A stretch of DNA of 64,000 bases, from contig NZ_AHOO02000009.1 of NCBI RefSeq assembly GCF_000244755.1, positions 186,001 through 250,000 on the forward strand. The letters are read 5' to 3'. Made by a program: the position numbers and the translations under genes. The stretch's first letter is position 1, and every line of letters starts with the position of its first letter. The notes beneath the pieces are model-generated. The model saw only the letters and a program-made list of their open reading frames with translations, was not told where the DNA came from and searched no databases. This stretch comes from Leptospira licerasiae serovar Varillal str. VAR 010. Lineage in GTDB: Bacteria; Spirochaetota; Leptospiria; Leptospirales; Leptospiraceae. Positions 47,394-55,068 of this stretch are shown here, one piece after another.

Positions 47394-48287
47394 TTAAACA
47401 TGTACCCGGTTTTCTTCGGCTTTTGCAGAAAATATAACCAGTATCGAGGGGTGGATTTTGTCTGTGAAGTACTTTGTAATGATCATTCTAAGAGTCTCAG
47501 GAAGAGGATCCTTCACCAAAAGAGTCTTGCCGTCCGGTTCTACCTGAACTTTTTCCAATACTTCCACACTACTTCTAGAAAGATTACCTTTGCACCATTC
47601 TATAAATCCAATCCAAGAAGCTTCCCTTCCAGAAGAATGCCCAGAGTCTTGAGAATGGATGGGGGAGGTGTGCTCAAAATTCGGCCGCTTTGTTCCGGAC
47701 AAATTTTTACAAATACCTCGAATATAATGTAAATTTTCTCCTAACCCTTGTGATTTTGCGATTTCTATTGCCTCGGACAGGATGTTATCTCCGTAACGTT
47801 CTCTTAAAGAATCCAAACTCAATTCTTTCTTTTCGGAACTAGGTTTTTGGTTCTGGGTATTATGGATGGTTATATTAATATTGTTTGGGTTTCCAGTTAG
47901 ACCCCCCTCCGGGCTACCCATCAACACCCCTGAGGGTGCCGCAAATCTCCCTCCGGGGTTTCCAAAAATAACCCCCTGAGGTGGAATTTTAGAACCGGGG
48001 TAGTTGAAGCAAAAATAATAAGTGGAGTTTTTATGCCCGGTCCCTGGAACAAATTGAAGAAGCCCCGCTCTAACTAGGTCCTTCTTACCTTCGTTGATAG
48101 ATTTTTTAGTCTTTAAGCCGGTAAGTCGGATCAGGCTTTCGTTGCTAGGCCAAACTGGCTTAAAGGTCTGGTCACTAAATTTAAGCAGGACGAGATAAAG
48201 AGTCTTCGCGGCTGGGGATAGAGTGGCCCAAACCCCGGAATCTATGATGTCCGAGAGGAATTTTATATATGGAAAATGCTCGCCCAT
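47394..48287 (-). CDS. rep: plasmid-type replication initiator (Rep)
   Basis: A 297-residue protein with an N-terminal winged helix (ATLSPAAKTLYLVLLKF, then PSNESLIRLTGLKTKKSINEGKKDLVRAGLLQF) as in plasmid and phage replication initiators. A Gly/Pro-rich linker with internal repeats lies at about residues 101-134, and a helical C-terminal part follows (YGDNILSEAIEIAKSQGLGENLHYIRGIC). The ATG at 48287 has AGAGGA eight bases upstream, so it is preferred to the TTG at 48317. Next to parB/parA, it is probably the initiator of the replicon that carries this window. Confidence 0.68.
   Translation of the reverse strand: MGEHFPYIKFLSDIIDSGVWATLSPAAKTLYLVLLKFSDQTFKPVWPSNESLIRLTGLKTKKSINEGKKDLVRAGLLQFVPGTGHKNSTYYFCFNYPGSKIPPQGVIFGNPGGRFAAPSGVLMGSPEGGLTGNPNNINITIHNTQNQKPSSEKKELSLDSLRERYGDNILSEAIEIAKSQGLGENLHYIRGICKNLSGTKRPNFEHTSPIHSQDSGHSSGREASWIGFIEWCKGNLSRSSVEVLEKVQVEPDGKTLLVKDPLPETLRMIITKYFTDKIHPSILVIFSAKAEENRVHV
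47887..47985. repeat. GC-rich direct repeats inside rep (candidate iterons)
   Basis: Within 100 bases three words each occur twice in the same orientation: GGGTTTCCA (47887 and 47956), CCCTCCGGG (47905 and 47949) and CCCCTGAGG (47927 and 47973). Together they make an imperfect ~45-bp tandem repeat that encodes PxGVxxGxPxGG units. Some plasmids of the RepA_N type have their origin inside rep, so this may be the origin or Rep-binding site. Confidence 0.5.
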
Positions 48288-48300
48288 ACCTTGGATCCTC

Positions 48301-48319
48301 TTTTGCCCCGGAGGCAAAA
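48301..48319 (-). promoter_or_regulatory. hairpin next to the rep ribosome-binding site
   Basis: Arms TTTTGCC and GGCAAAA with a 5-base spacer, followed on the minus strand by GAGGATCC and the rep start codon. In the rep mRNA it would form directly upstream of the ribosome-binding site and could affect translation. Confidence 0.45.
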
Positions 48320-48366
48320 AAAATTAATTTTAAGCAAAAAGGTTCGAAGGTAGTTGACATTTATCC

Positions 48367-48386
48367 GACATAAGGTTACTTATGTC
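48367..48386. promoter_or_regulatory. inverted repeat GACATAAG-GTTA-CTTATGTC with GACAT repeats
   Basis: Perfect 8-base arms with a 4-base spacer. A further GACAT lies 11 bases to the left (48356-48360), one helical turn away. The word TCCGACAT (48364-48371) is shared with the palindromes near parA (50279-50294 and 50473-50496). A probable binding site for Rep or a Par protein, also overlapping a TTGACA element at 48354. Confidence 0.5.
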
Positions 48387-48446
48387 TCATCCAACAACAT
48401 TCCTTCGGGAAGGTCCGGCCCCTGGGCAAACCAGGGGAGTTTTTTT
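48385..48446 (+). ncRNA. candidate short antisense RNA over the rep leader
   Basis: A + strand TTGACA at 48354-48359 is followed, 60 bases on, by a stem with a UUCG tetraloop (TTCC-TTCG-GGAA, 48400-48411) and then a perfect 7-bp stem CCCCTGG/CCAGGGG (48419-48437) with seven T residues (48440-48446). No gene runs on the + strand here. A transcript would be roughly 60 bases long and antisense to the rep leader, like the counter-transcribed RNAs that set plasmid copy number. The -10 box is weak, so the promoter is uncertain. Confidence 0.5.
48419..48446 (+). terminator. strong intrinsic terminator (+ strand)
   Basis: CCCCTGG-GCAAA-CCAGGGG followed by AG and seven T residues. Only the + strand has the T-run. 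Both neighbouring protein genes (rep and parB) lie on the minus strand, so it must end a transcript that is not one of them. Confidence 0.8.
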
Positions 48447-48675
48447 ATCTCAGACCGACGGCAATGTTTCTTCCTTCTCTCTTCCGGGTTGGGAGAAAGT
48501 ACTACATTTCCGTTTAGAATATTATGTCACATATTGGGGCTTTTTTCGGCTCCGTCAACTCATTCCCGATTTTTTCAGCCCAAGTCTTATAAAATCTTTT
48601 GCTAAGTACATGTTTGTACTATTTTATTTCGTTTAACAATAGGTGTTAATTGATATTCTTTTGTGTTTTTGGATC

Positions 48676-49521
48676 TTACTTTCCGAATTTTTTGGAAATT
48701 TCTTTCTTAACGAACTTATGAAGTTCCGAAAGAAAATCTTCGTCTTCGGCGGAGATGATTACGCTTGTGCCTTTTTTTACGATCTTATAGGGGTAGGGAG
48801 AAACTGTAGGTTTTTCGGATCCGATATTGGTCCGTATCTGTGCAGGAGAGAATAATCCGCCTTCTTCCGCTCTGTTAAAAGTTTTAGCGTCTTTTACTGT
48901 TTTTAATTCACCTGAATTGAATTTTTCTAGAAAATCTTTTAGAGTTCCTTTTTTGGCAGCGGAGGCCGCTTGCACTAAAAGGTTTTTGGATTCTATTCCT
49001 GCTTCCTTGCAAACCTTTAGGTCTTCTTTAGAAAGAGAAGAAATCCCTAAAAGTTCGGTCATATAACTTCTACTTTTTCCGAACAGATTTCCAAGTTCCA
49101 GGTCCGTATATGAGAAAGAAGTTTTGAGATGGGTCATCGCTTCTATCTCTTCATAAGGGGATAAGTTTTCCCTTTGTAGATTTTCTATGATTGCTAGGCG
49201 GAAGGTTTCTTTTGCATCCTTGTCTAGAATCTTACATTCTACTTCCGGCCAATTGAGAAGGCTTGCTGCATGAAATCTTCTCTCCCCGGCGATGATGGTA
49301 TAAAATTCTTCGTCGGCCTTTTTGGTGACCAGGATAGGCTGAAGAAGTCCGTCCTTATCTAAGCTCTGAGCAAGTTCCTCTACACCTTTTTTTCTTTCTT
49401 GTCTGGGCTGACTTTCAGAAGGGCGGATCTTATCCAAACGGATTTTGCGGATCGTGCCTTCTAATTTTTCAGCCTGGAAAACGTCGGCGAGAGAACCTAG
49501 TCTTTTACTTTTTGAGCTCAT
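48676..49521 (-). CDS. parB: ParB-family partition protein (second par pair)
   Basis: A 281-residue ParB. The N-terminal domain has IRPSESQPRQER and IAGERRFHAASLLNWPEV, and the HTH is YTDLELGNLFGKSRSYMTELLGIS. The C-terminus is basic. It overlaps parA by 17 bases. It lies upstream of rep on the same strand, so parA-parB-rep may be one unit. Its likely binding site is among the palindromes at 50279 and 50473. Confidence 0.93.
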   Translation of the reverse strand: MSSKSKRLGSLADVFQAEKLEGTIRKIRLDKIRPSESQPRQERKKGVEELAQSLDKDGLLQPILVTKKADEEFYTIIAGERRFHAASLLNWPEVECKILDKDAKETFRLAIIENLQRENLSPYEEIEAMTHLKTSFSYTDLELGNLFGKSRSYMTELLGISSLSKEDLKVCKEAGIESKNLLVQAASAAKKGTLKDFLEKFNSGELKTVKDAKTFNRAEEGGLFSPAQIRTNIGSEKPTVSPYPYKIVKKGTSVIISAEDEDFLSELHKFVKKEISKKFGK

Positions 49522-50257
49522 TCAAAAATTCCTCAATGAAACCTTCGTATTCCTGGGCCTGGCGGCTGGATTTATTGTACTCGTAGACAGACTTTCTGGC
49601 CAGGTGAGATTCTCCGACTGCAACTCCATCCGAAATACTATTATCAAAAATTCTAAAATATTTGGTAAGAACAGGGATGATTGTTTTAGTAAGAAGTGTC
49701 TGGGGTTTGAGCTGGGTTACTAACGCACCCATGATCTCTAGACTAGGATTGATTCTTTTTTTAATACTAGTGATTGTTTGCTGCAGTCCCAAAATTCCAT
49801 CTACGGAAAACTTTTCCGCCTGGAGAGGAATAATCACATAGTTGGAGGCGACAAGAGCATTGATTGTAAAAATGGAAAGGCTGGGCGGGCAATCGATTAT
49901 ACAAAAATCCATTTCCTTTTCTAGATCTGCAAGAGCGTCTCGTAAAATATAAGGTGCGTCCACAATTGCTGCAATTGTCTCTGCTTCCGCAAGGGTCAGG
50001 CGAGAAGGAGCGATATTTAAATTCTCCACCTCGGTCTTTACCATAACTTCTCTAATCTTCGCTTTGGATTGGAAAATATTGTGCATGGATTTTTCTAACC
50101 CTTCCGGATTCAGGAAAATCCCTGTAGAATTTGCCTGAGGATCGATATCGATCAGCAGAGTTTTTTTACCTCTTCTGGCGAGACCCCAAGCTAAATTCAG
50201 GGAGGTGGTTGTTTTACCTTCTCCTCCCTTTTGGTTTGCGATGGATACTACAATCAT
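49505..50257 (-). CDS. parA: ParA-family ATPase (second par pair)
   Basis: A 250-residue Soj/ParA-type ATPase without N-terminal extension: IANQKGGEGKTTTSLNLAWGLA (deviant Walker A), LLIDIDPQANST (Walker A') and FCIIDCPPSLS. It is much shorter than the first ParA of the window. Together with ParB it should partition the replicon. A 16-bp palindrome lies 22 bases upstream of the start codon. Confidence 0.95.
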   Translation of the reverse strand: MIVVSIANQKGGEGKTTTSLNLAWGLARRGKKTLLIDIDPQANSTGIFLNPEGLEKSMHNIFQSKAKIREVMVKTEVENLNIAPSRLTLAEAETIAAIVDAPYILRDALADLEKEMDFCIIDCPPSLSIFTINALVASNYVIIPLQAEKFSVDGILGLQQTITSIKKRINPSLEIMGALVTQLKPQTLLTKTIIPVLTKYFRIFDNSISDGVAVGESHLARKSVYEYNKSSRQAQEYEGFIEEFLNELKK

Positions 50258-50278
50258 TCTGTTCCCTTGTATCTCAAT

Positions 50279-50294
50279 TGTCGGATGTCCGACA
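50279..50294. promoter_or_regulatory. palindrome TGTCGGA-TG-TCCGACA upstream of parA
   Basis: Seven-base perfect arms with a two-base centre, ending 22 bases before the parA start. The same arms form the core of the longer palindrome at 50473-50496. It is a strong candidate for a ParB site (parS) or a par operator. Confidence 0.6.
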
Positions 50295-50344
50295 TCCCGT
50301 CCTTTACTTCTACCGGCCGAAATCGAAGGAATAAAGAGGGGAAT

Positions 50345-50472
50345 TTAAACAAAAATAAAAATTAAAAAGTCAACTTCGGGACCGAAGCCAACACTATATT
50401 TCCATGTAAGTAGAAGGGGAGAAGCATTCAAACTAATTCTTAAATTTTCAAAAAATTGCAGAAAAATCGGGC
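50345..50472. other. AT-rich spacer between the two palindromes
   Basis: This stretch between parA and the next gene is A/T-rich with runs such as AAAAATAAAAATTAAAAAG and TTAAATTTTCAAAAAATTG. No gene is seen. It could be a DNA-unwinding element, but I found no DnaA-box consensus (TTATCCACA) here. Confidence 0.4.
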
Positions 50473-50496
50473 CGAATGTCGGACGTCCGACATTCG
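50473..50496. promoter_or_regulatory. 24-bp perfect palindrome (ATGTCGGAC / GTCCGACAT core)
   Basis: A perfect 24-base palindrome whose two halves are CGAATGTCGGAC and GTCCGACATTCG. It contains the same TGTCGGA/TCCGACA arms as the site at 50279-50294, 194 bases away. It lies before the Fis-like gene at 50554. Two matching sites around one par operon suggest parS or an operator shared by both transcription units. Confidence 0.65.
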
Positions 50497-50553
50497 AAAT
50501 AAACTCCAGGTACATGGTTGACACCATGCTTAATTTTAAACATTTTCCCTTCT

Positions 50554-51885
50554 ATGCTATCCGCTCCGGAAGAATTTATATGGGGGAATCCAGATCCTAA
50601 AGAACTTAGGATTTTGCTGCCTCTCGCCTTTCCGGAATGTTTAAGATTAATCGATGGTCTGGCCGGGCTTGCTACTTTGGTTTCCGAATCGGATCCTTCT
50701 TCCTTGGAGGAGGCTGGTTCCTGGGGCTATGGAGAAGATGGATTCTTCTATCCTTTCCTAACCAAAGGATCTCAGATCCGAAGCAGGTTAGAAGGGAGTA
50801 AATCCCCATTCTTTTTGCACAGATCGGAAGAAGTGGAACTTTTCCGGGGAGATTCGGCAGGATGTTTATTGTCCCCGGTTTTGCTGGAAGGCAAAATGTT
50901 CGGATTCTTCCTGATAGAACTTTCAAACGAGGCGGAAGAAAAACAAATTCTACTCTTACATTTGTTTTGCCAGAAGGTGGCTCGGCTTTTGAAAAAGGAA
51001 TCGGAGTCTTCTTTTATTCATCGAGCTGCTGAGGAAGTCGGCCCAAATCCTTTAGGCGAGTTACTTTTCAGATTGGGGAATGGAAAAAATTCCCACCTGG
51101 AAAAATTCAAGGAATCTAGAAGCATCTGTATTATCGGTCCAGCTTCTTCTGGTAAAAAGACTCTAGCAAAATGGATCCATAAAAGGGAGTTTCCAGGCAG
51201 GCCGATTTTAACGGTTTCGATTCTCCCGGAACAAGCATCCAAGTTAGAAAAGGCCTTAATTGATTGGGAAAAAATGGCCGAATCCGGGACCCTAATCTTA
51301 GAGAATTCGGAGAATTATTCTTTGGCGCAACAGAGGATCTTGTTCGAATATTCTCAGCGAAAGTCCGGAAAATCTCGTCTTATTTTTTTAGAAAACTCAG
51401 GCAAAAAATCAATAGAAGAGTTTTTATATTTTCGTTCTCTTTTGGCCGAAAATAGGTTAGAATTACCCGTTTGGAAAGACTGGGCGAAATCGGATAAAAT
51501 AGCCGCAGTGCAACCGATTTTTCAAGAGGTCTGTGAATTGCATGGCCGTCCTGATTTAGCGTTATCCGAGGAGGCAATCGAGTCTTTGGTGGGAGGGATC
51601 TCCTGTCAAAATTTAGAGGACCTTCGGAATGCGATTGAAGAGGCAGTTTTAAATTCCGGCTCGGGGGAGATCCGAAATTCGGACCTTAAAAAAGAAGGTT
51701 CAAAAGGGATTTCTCTTCCGGACCCGGAGGACCTGGATTTGCGAAAAGCAGTGGAAGCCGTGGAACGTCAAAAAATTCTTTTGGCGGATAAATTGTTCGG
51801 CGGTAACCAAATACGAATGGCAAAGGCCCTGGGGATTTCCAGGGGTTCGTTGCAATATAAATTAAAAAACCTAGGTTTGGGTTAA
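50554..51885 (+). CDS. degenerate NtrC-like AAA+ protein with Fis-type HTH
   Basis: A 443-residue protein. Residues ~1-150 form a GAF-like input part, followed by an AAA+ region with Walker [17 protein letters not shown], a weak Walker B (SGTLILEN) and no GAFTGA loop, so it should not activate sigma-54. The C-terminus is a Fis helix-turn-helix ([41 protein letters not shown]). The start is the ATG at 50554; the frame is open upstream to a TTG at 50518. It is divergent from parA and could regulate the replicon, but this is conjecture. Confidence 0.68.
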   Translation: MLSAPEEFIWGNPDPKELRILLPLAFPECLRLIDGLAGLATLVSESDPSSLEEAGSWGYGEDGFFYPFLTKGSQIRSRLEGSKSPFFLHRSEEVELFRGDSAGCLLSPVLLEGKMFGFFLIELSNEAEEKQILLLHLFCQKVARLLKKESESSFIHRAAEEVGPNPLGELLFRLGNGKNSHLEKFKESRSICIIGPASSGKKTLAKWIHKREFPGRPILTVSILPEQASKLEKALIDWEKMAESGTLILENSENYSLAQQRILFEYSQRKSGKSRLIFLENSGKKSIEEFLYFRSLLAENRLELPVWKDWAKSDKIAAVQPIFQEVCELHGRPDLALSEEAIESLVGGISCQNLEDLRNAIEEAVLNSGSGEIRNSDLKKEGSKGISLPDPEDLDLRKAVEAVERQKILLADKLFGGNQIRMAKALGISRGSLQYKLKNLGLG

Positions 51886-51889
51886 AATT

Positions 51890-52924
51890 TTGGAATTAGA
51901 TTCCTTATACGAAGAAAGAAAGACTCCGGCGGGATATTTGGTAAAAGTCCGCCTGGGAAAAATGACGTACGTAGTTTTTACCTCCAAGGGGCCAGAGGTC
52001 CCAAAAGGAGCCAGAAACCAGTCCATCGTGGTTCCGGTTCCGAGGATCGCATTTTTAGGGGAAGATTTTGATCTATCCCATTTTAGGTTAGGGGAGTTGA
52101 GTTTCGTAAACGTAAAACAAGGAAAACTTGTGATCCCTTACCAGCATTCTACTTCCGGAAATGAAGTTCGAACCATCTTCTTAAACAGCGGAAGCGAATG
52201 CGATATTTTGCCGGTAATCATCTACCATTATGACCGGGTGGAAAGCCTGCTCCGGGCCAGAGAAGAAGGTGTAGAAATGCACCATCTGGTTCTGGACGAG
52301 GAATTCCCACGTCAAGAATTGGTGGCCTTAAAAATCAGATTCCCTTCCTTGAATATGCTTATCATCAAAAGAAAGGTGGCGCAAAAGGTCGGGGCAGTAG
52401 GGGAAAAGCCGTCCCCTGGAAAAGAAGAGTTGGAAAAAAGCCTGAGGGAAGAATCCAACATTGTAGATTTTAATAAAGTAAGAGCCACGGATTTATTGGA
52501 GAAGGGAAACCTGAATATGCATTCCAAAAATCCGGTCTTTTTAGCCAGGATCCATCTCCGAAAAATGGAGTTAGAAAAAGTAAAACAGCTGCTTTTGGAA
52601 TTCACTCTTAAGTCGGAAGAAGTAGCATTCATCCGTACCTTCTTGGACGTGATGATCCGAAACGATGATAATAAGGAAGAGCTGAAGGGCTGGGCTCCTA
52701 AATTAAAAAATTTGGATGAAGGTTTCCGACTCGCCGGCTTAATCTTAGAAACCAAAGAAAAAGAATTCGAGGCAGAACTAGATAAAGGTTTTTCCAAAGA
52801 TATTGCTAGTATGGTTTATGCACTTTTGGAAAAAGAGCAAGACAGGGCAGAGAGTAAAGAACAGGAAATTGTGCTTTGGGAGTGGAAACTCAGGGCAAAG
52901 AGATTGTTCCGAAAGACCGCCTAA
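51890..52924 (+). CDS. protein of unknown function next to the Fis-like gene
   Basis: A 344-residue soluble protein that starts 4 bases after the previous stop, at a TTG ([30 protein letters not shown]). The first half is beta-rich with conserved-looking [22 protein letters not shown]; the second half is helical and very charged (about 170-344). No family is recognised. The tight spacing indicates an operon with the gene before it. The TTG start is uncertain. Confidence 0.6.
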   Translation: MELDSLYEERKTPAGYLVKVRLGKMTYVVFTSKGPEVPKGARNQSIVVPVPRIAFLGEDFDLSHFRLGELSFVNVKQGKLVIPYQHSTSGNEVRTIFLNSGSECDILPVIIYHYDRVESLLRAREEGVEMHHLVLDEEFPRQELVALKIRFPSLNMLIIKRKVAQKVGAVGEKPSPGKEELEKSLREESNIVDFNKVRATDLLEKGNLNMHSKNPVFLARIHLRKMELEKVKQLLLEFTLKSEEVAFIRTFLDVMIRNDDNKEELKGWAPKLKNLDEGFRLAGLILETKEKEFEAELDKGFSKDIASMVYALLEKEQDRAESKEQEIVLWEWKLRAKRLFRKTA

Positions 52925-52977
52925 AATCCTAGAAAAACTGTAAAAAAAGCTTCCATTTCCTCTGAAAATGGTTAAAA

Positions 52978-53994
52978 ATGGGCTATATTGTCATGTTTTT
53001 TCGGATGAGACATAATTTTTTGGCACAATTCTTGCTTATCGCCGCTCTGGCTTTGGGTTCGAGCTCTGCCTTTGCGGAAGAGGGTTTTGGCTCAGAACTT
53101 TCTTCTCAAATTATTGTCGAGGCAGAAGAGTCTATTTCGGAAGAACTAAAATCCATTTACCAAGAAGAAGTGGCCCAAGTTCTTGCCGAAGGAATTTCTT
53201 ATTCGGAAGAAGAAAGATTATCCGACTTTCCGGATCTAGATTTTCTTTTGGCCGATGAAGTTGTTCCTACCAGAGTCGCAAAAATTTCTGCAGATAAAAA
53301 AGTGGAGAAGGGAAAAAGTTCTAACTCAGAGCTTAAGTTCCAAAATCCTAGATCGACTTCTAAAATTTTTTCAATGTCTTCGATCTTCTCTCAAAACTGT
53401 CTTCTTGGTTTGAATGTTTTATTAACGAATCTAAAAATCGAACAAGAGATCGGTCCGGAGTTCCTGCCTAAGGCTCCGATCCAAAGGCGAACTCGAGGCA
53501 ATGAGGCTTTTCCAGTCAGAGGGTCCTTTTATGCGGAAGCAATGTCCGGCTGCGCAAATACCTTTTCTCTATATTTAGGCGGGGAAGGCTTCGCTATTGA
53601 GCTATCCTGTTCTGCCGAAAATCAGCAAAATTCACTCTTAGAGCCTGGAGTTCCTACCATGAGTGGCTGGAATTTAGGGAAAATCACTGAGAATGCATTG
53701 GAAGCTAATTTAGGCCCGGAATTCGATCAAATAATGAGCATTGTCCTGGCTTCTGGGAAATCCTATAAAAAACGGACCTTCCCCCATATCAATCAAAACC
53801 AAAGGGCGAGAATAGGGAAGTCCATACTGGTTACTATCGGACTGCAAGTAGCTGTAGAATTCCCTGCCGTACAATTGGGATCCCAAGTCCTAAACCAAGA
53901 ACTGAAATCATCACTCGAAAAGGTAGCGTCAAAGGCCGGACAAGACTCACATAAATTTTCTTCTGGTCGTCCGACCCCAGAAATTCTAACTTAA
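52978..53994 (+). CDS. exported protein of unknown function
   Basis: A 338-residue protein with a signal peptide ending near SSAFAEE (residues 1-34; an internal ATG at 53005 would give a more typical leader). A very acidic region follows (about 35-95), then a Cys-containing domain (SQNCLLGLNVLL, AMSGCANTFSLYLGGEGFAIELSCSAE). No family is recognised. It is 54 bases after the previous gene and 6 bases before the next. Confidence 0.6.
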   Translation: MGYIVMFFRMRHNFLAQFLLIAALALGSSSAFAEEGFGSELSSQIIVEAEESISEELKSIYQEEVAQVLAEGISYSEEERLSDFPDLDFLLADEVVPTRVAKISADKKVEKGKSSNSELKFQNPRSTSKIFSMSSIFSQNCLLGLNVLLTNLKIEQEIGPEFLPKAPIQRRTRGNEAFPVRGSFYAEAMSGCANTFSLYLGGEGFAIELSCSAENQQNSLLEPGVPTMSGWNLGKITENALEANLGPEFDQIMSIVLASGKSYKKRTFPHINQNQRARIGKSILVTIGLQVAVEFPAVQLGSQVLNQELKSSLEKVASKAGQDSHKFSSGRPTPEILT

Positions 53995-53999
53995 CAAAT

Positions 54000-54374
54000 A
54001 TGGCCGTGAAGATCAAACGAACCTCTTTTCAGAGGCTTCTGAATGCGATGAAGAAAGTCACTAGCGAGGTGAACGATCATGAAATTCTTCGCAGATTAGA
54101 AACTCTCATGGTCACTAGCAAAGAAGATTTGAACCAAACAGTGGTTCGTGCTCTTTTAGAAAATCCTTTAGACTTCGATCCCAAATCCGTGCCGGAACCT
54201 TATGCACAGTACGTTAGACATTTCGTATATATGGTGAAACGAAATAAGAAAATGGGATTGGATGTGAACTTCGATTCGAGTGCCATCGATTCAAAAAAAG
54301 AGAAAAAGAAGTTAGCCGCGCCTAAAAAATCCACTCCTGCCAAAAAACAAGTTCCCGCTCGCAAAAGAGCCTAA
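54000..54374 (+). CDS. small basic protein with Lys/Pro-rich tail
   Basis: A 124-residue protein. The first ~95 residues are helical (FQRLLNAMKKVTSEVNDHEILRRLETLMVT). The tail is Lys/Ala/Pro-rich (KKEKKKLAAPKKSTPAKKQ), like histone-H1-type or nucleic-acid-binding tails. Function unknown. It begins 6 bases after the exported protein. Confidence 0.6.
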   Translation: MAVKIKRTSFQRLLNAMKKVTSEVNDHEILRRLETLMVTSKEDLNQTVVRALLENPLDFDPKSVPEPYAQYVRHFVYMVKRNKKMGLDVNFDSSAIDSKKEKKKLAAPKKSTPAKKQVPARKRA

Positions 54375-54387
54375 ATTTTGAAAACCT

Positions 54388-54406
54388 CCCTGTGCTGCGC
54401 ACAGGG
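54388..54406. terminator. hairpin after the Lys-rich protein gene
   Basis: Perfect 8-base arms CCCTGTGC/GCACAGGG with a 3-base loop, 13 bases past the stop codon at 54374. No T-run follows, so termination would be inefficient or Rho-assisted. Confidence 0.45.
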
Positions 54407-54416
54407 CCAAAACCAA

Positions 54417-54585
54417 CTTCCCATAATAGGGCAATATCATGCCTTAACTGCCCATGAGAGGGCGAATGACTCCATAAACGGGCGGTTTCTGCCCAAAGCC
54501 TGACTTTTTGCGCCAAGTCTGCGGCATATACATAAATGCCTAATTATAAGCAGGTAATTTACGCATATGCCAACATCGGAGTGGG
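54417..54585. repeat. degenerate iteron-like series
   Basis: Similar GCC-centred words (CCCATAA, GCCTTAA, GCCCATG, TCCATAA, GCCCAAA, GCCAAGT, GCCTAAT, GCCAACA) recur at 54420, 54441, 54450, 54472, 54491, 54512, 54538 and 54569. Several gaps are 19-22 bases, i.e. about two helical turns. Units are diverged, so the pattern may be chance; it is listed because the region has no gene and lies near the par/rep locus. Confidence 0.3.
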
Positions 54586-55068
54586 GCCCTTGCGCTTGGG
54601 AAATTTCGGAAAATTAAAAGGGTTTCTTCAGGGAGAAGGAGCGGGATTCCATCTGTGTTTTCGAAGGATATAAGCAAGGCTGAATTCTAATAGAAGTTAG
54701 AGCTGGCTGCGGGGGTGTTGGTTCGAAAGCACTATCTTTCTGCCTAAAAATGAGCACTTATAGAGTGATTCCCAAATAAGGGAGAAATTTTGAAGACTAT
54801 CGCAAACTGGTCTAAATCTAGCGAATTTTCGCCTCTCTTTCAAGGAAGCCTGGTCGTTTGCGGCCCTCGGCATAGCAAATTAGAGCATATCCGAAGGGAT
54901 TAAGGCTTCTTTCCCGGAGGAAAGTTTGGCTGGTCCTGCTGTTCTGCCCGTTACCGGTCGGCAAGATGGGAGTTCCTGCCATTCGTAGCTGCTCTTCATG
55001 GTAGGAAATGCTGTAAACCAAATAGCCCTATTTTAGGCTTCGCAAGGGCGCAAATTCTTCCTTAAAAC

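Larger units (their letters stand above)
48288..48675. other. 388-base rep leader / parB-rep intergenic region
   Basis: No convincing protein gene. It holds, from left to right: a TTTTGCC/GGCAAAA hairpin over the rep ribosome-binding region (48301-48319), the GACAT repeat cluster and inverted repeat (48356-48386), a hairpin plus strong terminator on the + strand (48400-48446), and an AGTACA-TGTT-TGTACT inverted repeat at 48605-48620. The layout is that of a plasmid copy-control leader. Confidence 0.6.
54375..55068. other. 694-base non-coding region
   Basis: The largest gap in the window. It starts with a CCCTGTGC-TGC-GCACAGGG hairpin (54388-54406). From about 54417 to 54585 a series of degenerate units begins with (C/A)TGCCYA or close variants, spaced mostly 19-31 bases. 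The remainder is of ordinary composition with no RNA gene or credible protein seen. See the separate repeat entry. Confidence 0.6.

Noticed and set aside
47250..47732. 160-codon + strand open frame antisense to the tail-fibre-like gene and rep
   Set aside because: It spans the end of one clear minus-strand gene and the start of another, has no ribosome-binding site, and its composition is that of a shadow frame.
48382..48636. 84-codon + strand open frame in the rep leader
   Set aside because: It would have to be translated through the strong terminator at 48419-48446; the short RNA is a better explanation.
44865..50257. Integrated LE1-like prophage
   Set aside because: A fibre-like gene, rep and par genes are present, but no integrase, capsid, portal, terminase or lysis genes are seen, and housekeeping genes lie on both sides.
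50518..50545. TTGACA at 50518 as a promoter for the Fis-like gene
   Set aside because: No acceptable -10 hexamer at 15-19 bases; TAATTT is only 7 bases away.
48288..50553. DnaA-box cluster or universal parS near rep/par
   Set aside because: I looked for TTATCCACA-like boxes and TGTTCCACGTGAAACA and found no convincing match by eye.
54818..55021. 67-codon minus-strand open frame in the 694-base gap
   Set aside because: No start site, no recognisable motif, and isolated; length is expected by chance.
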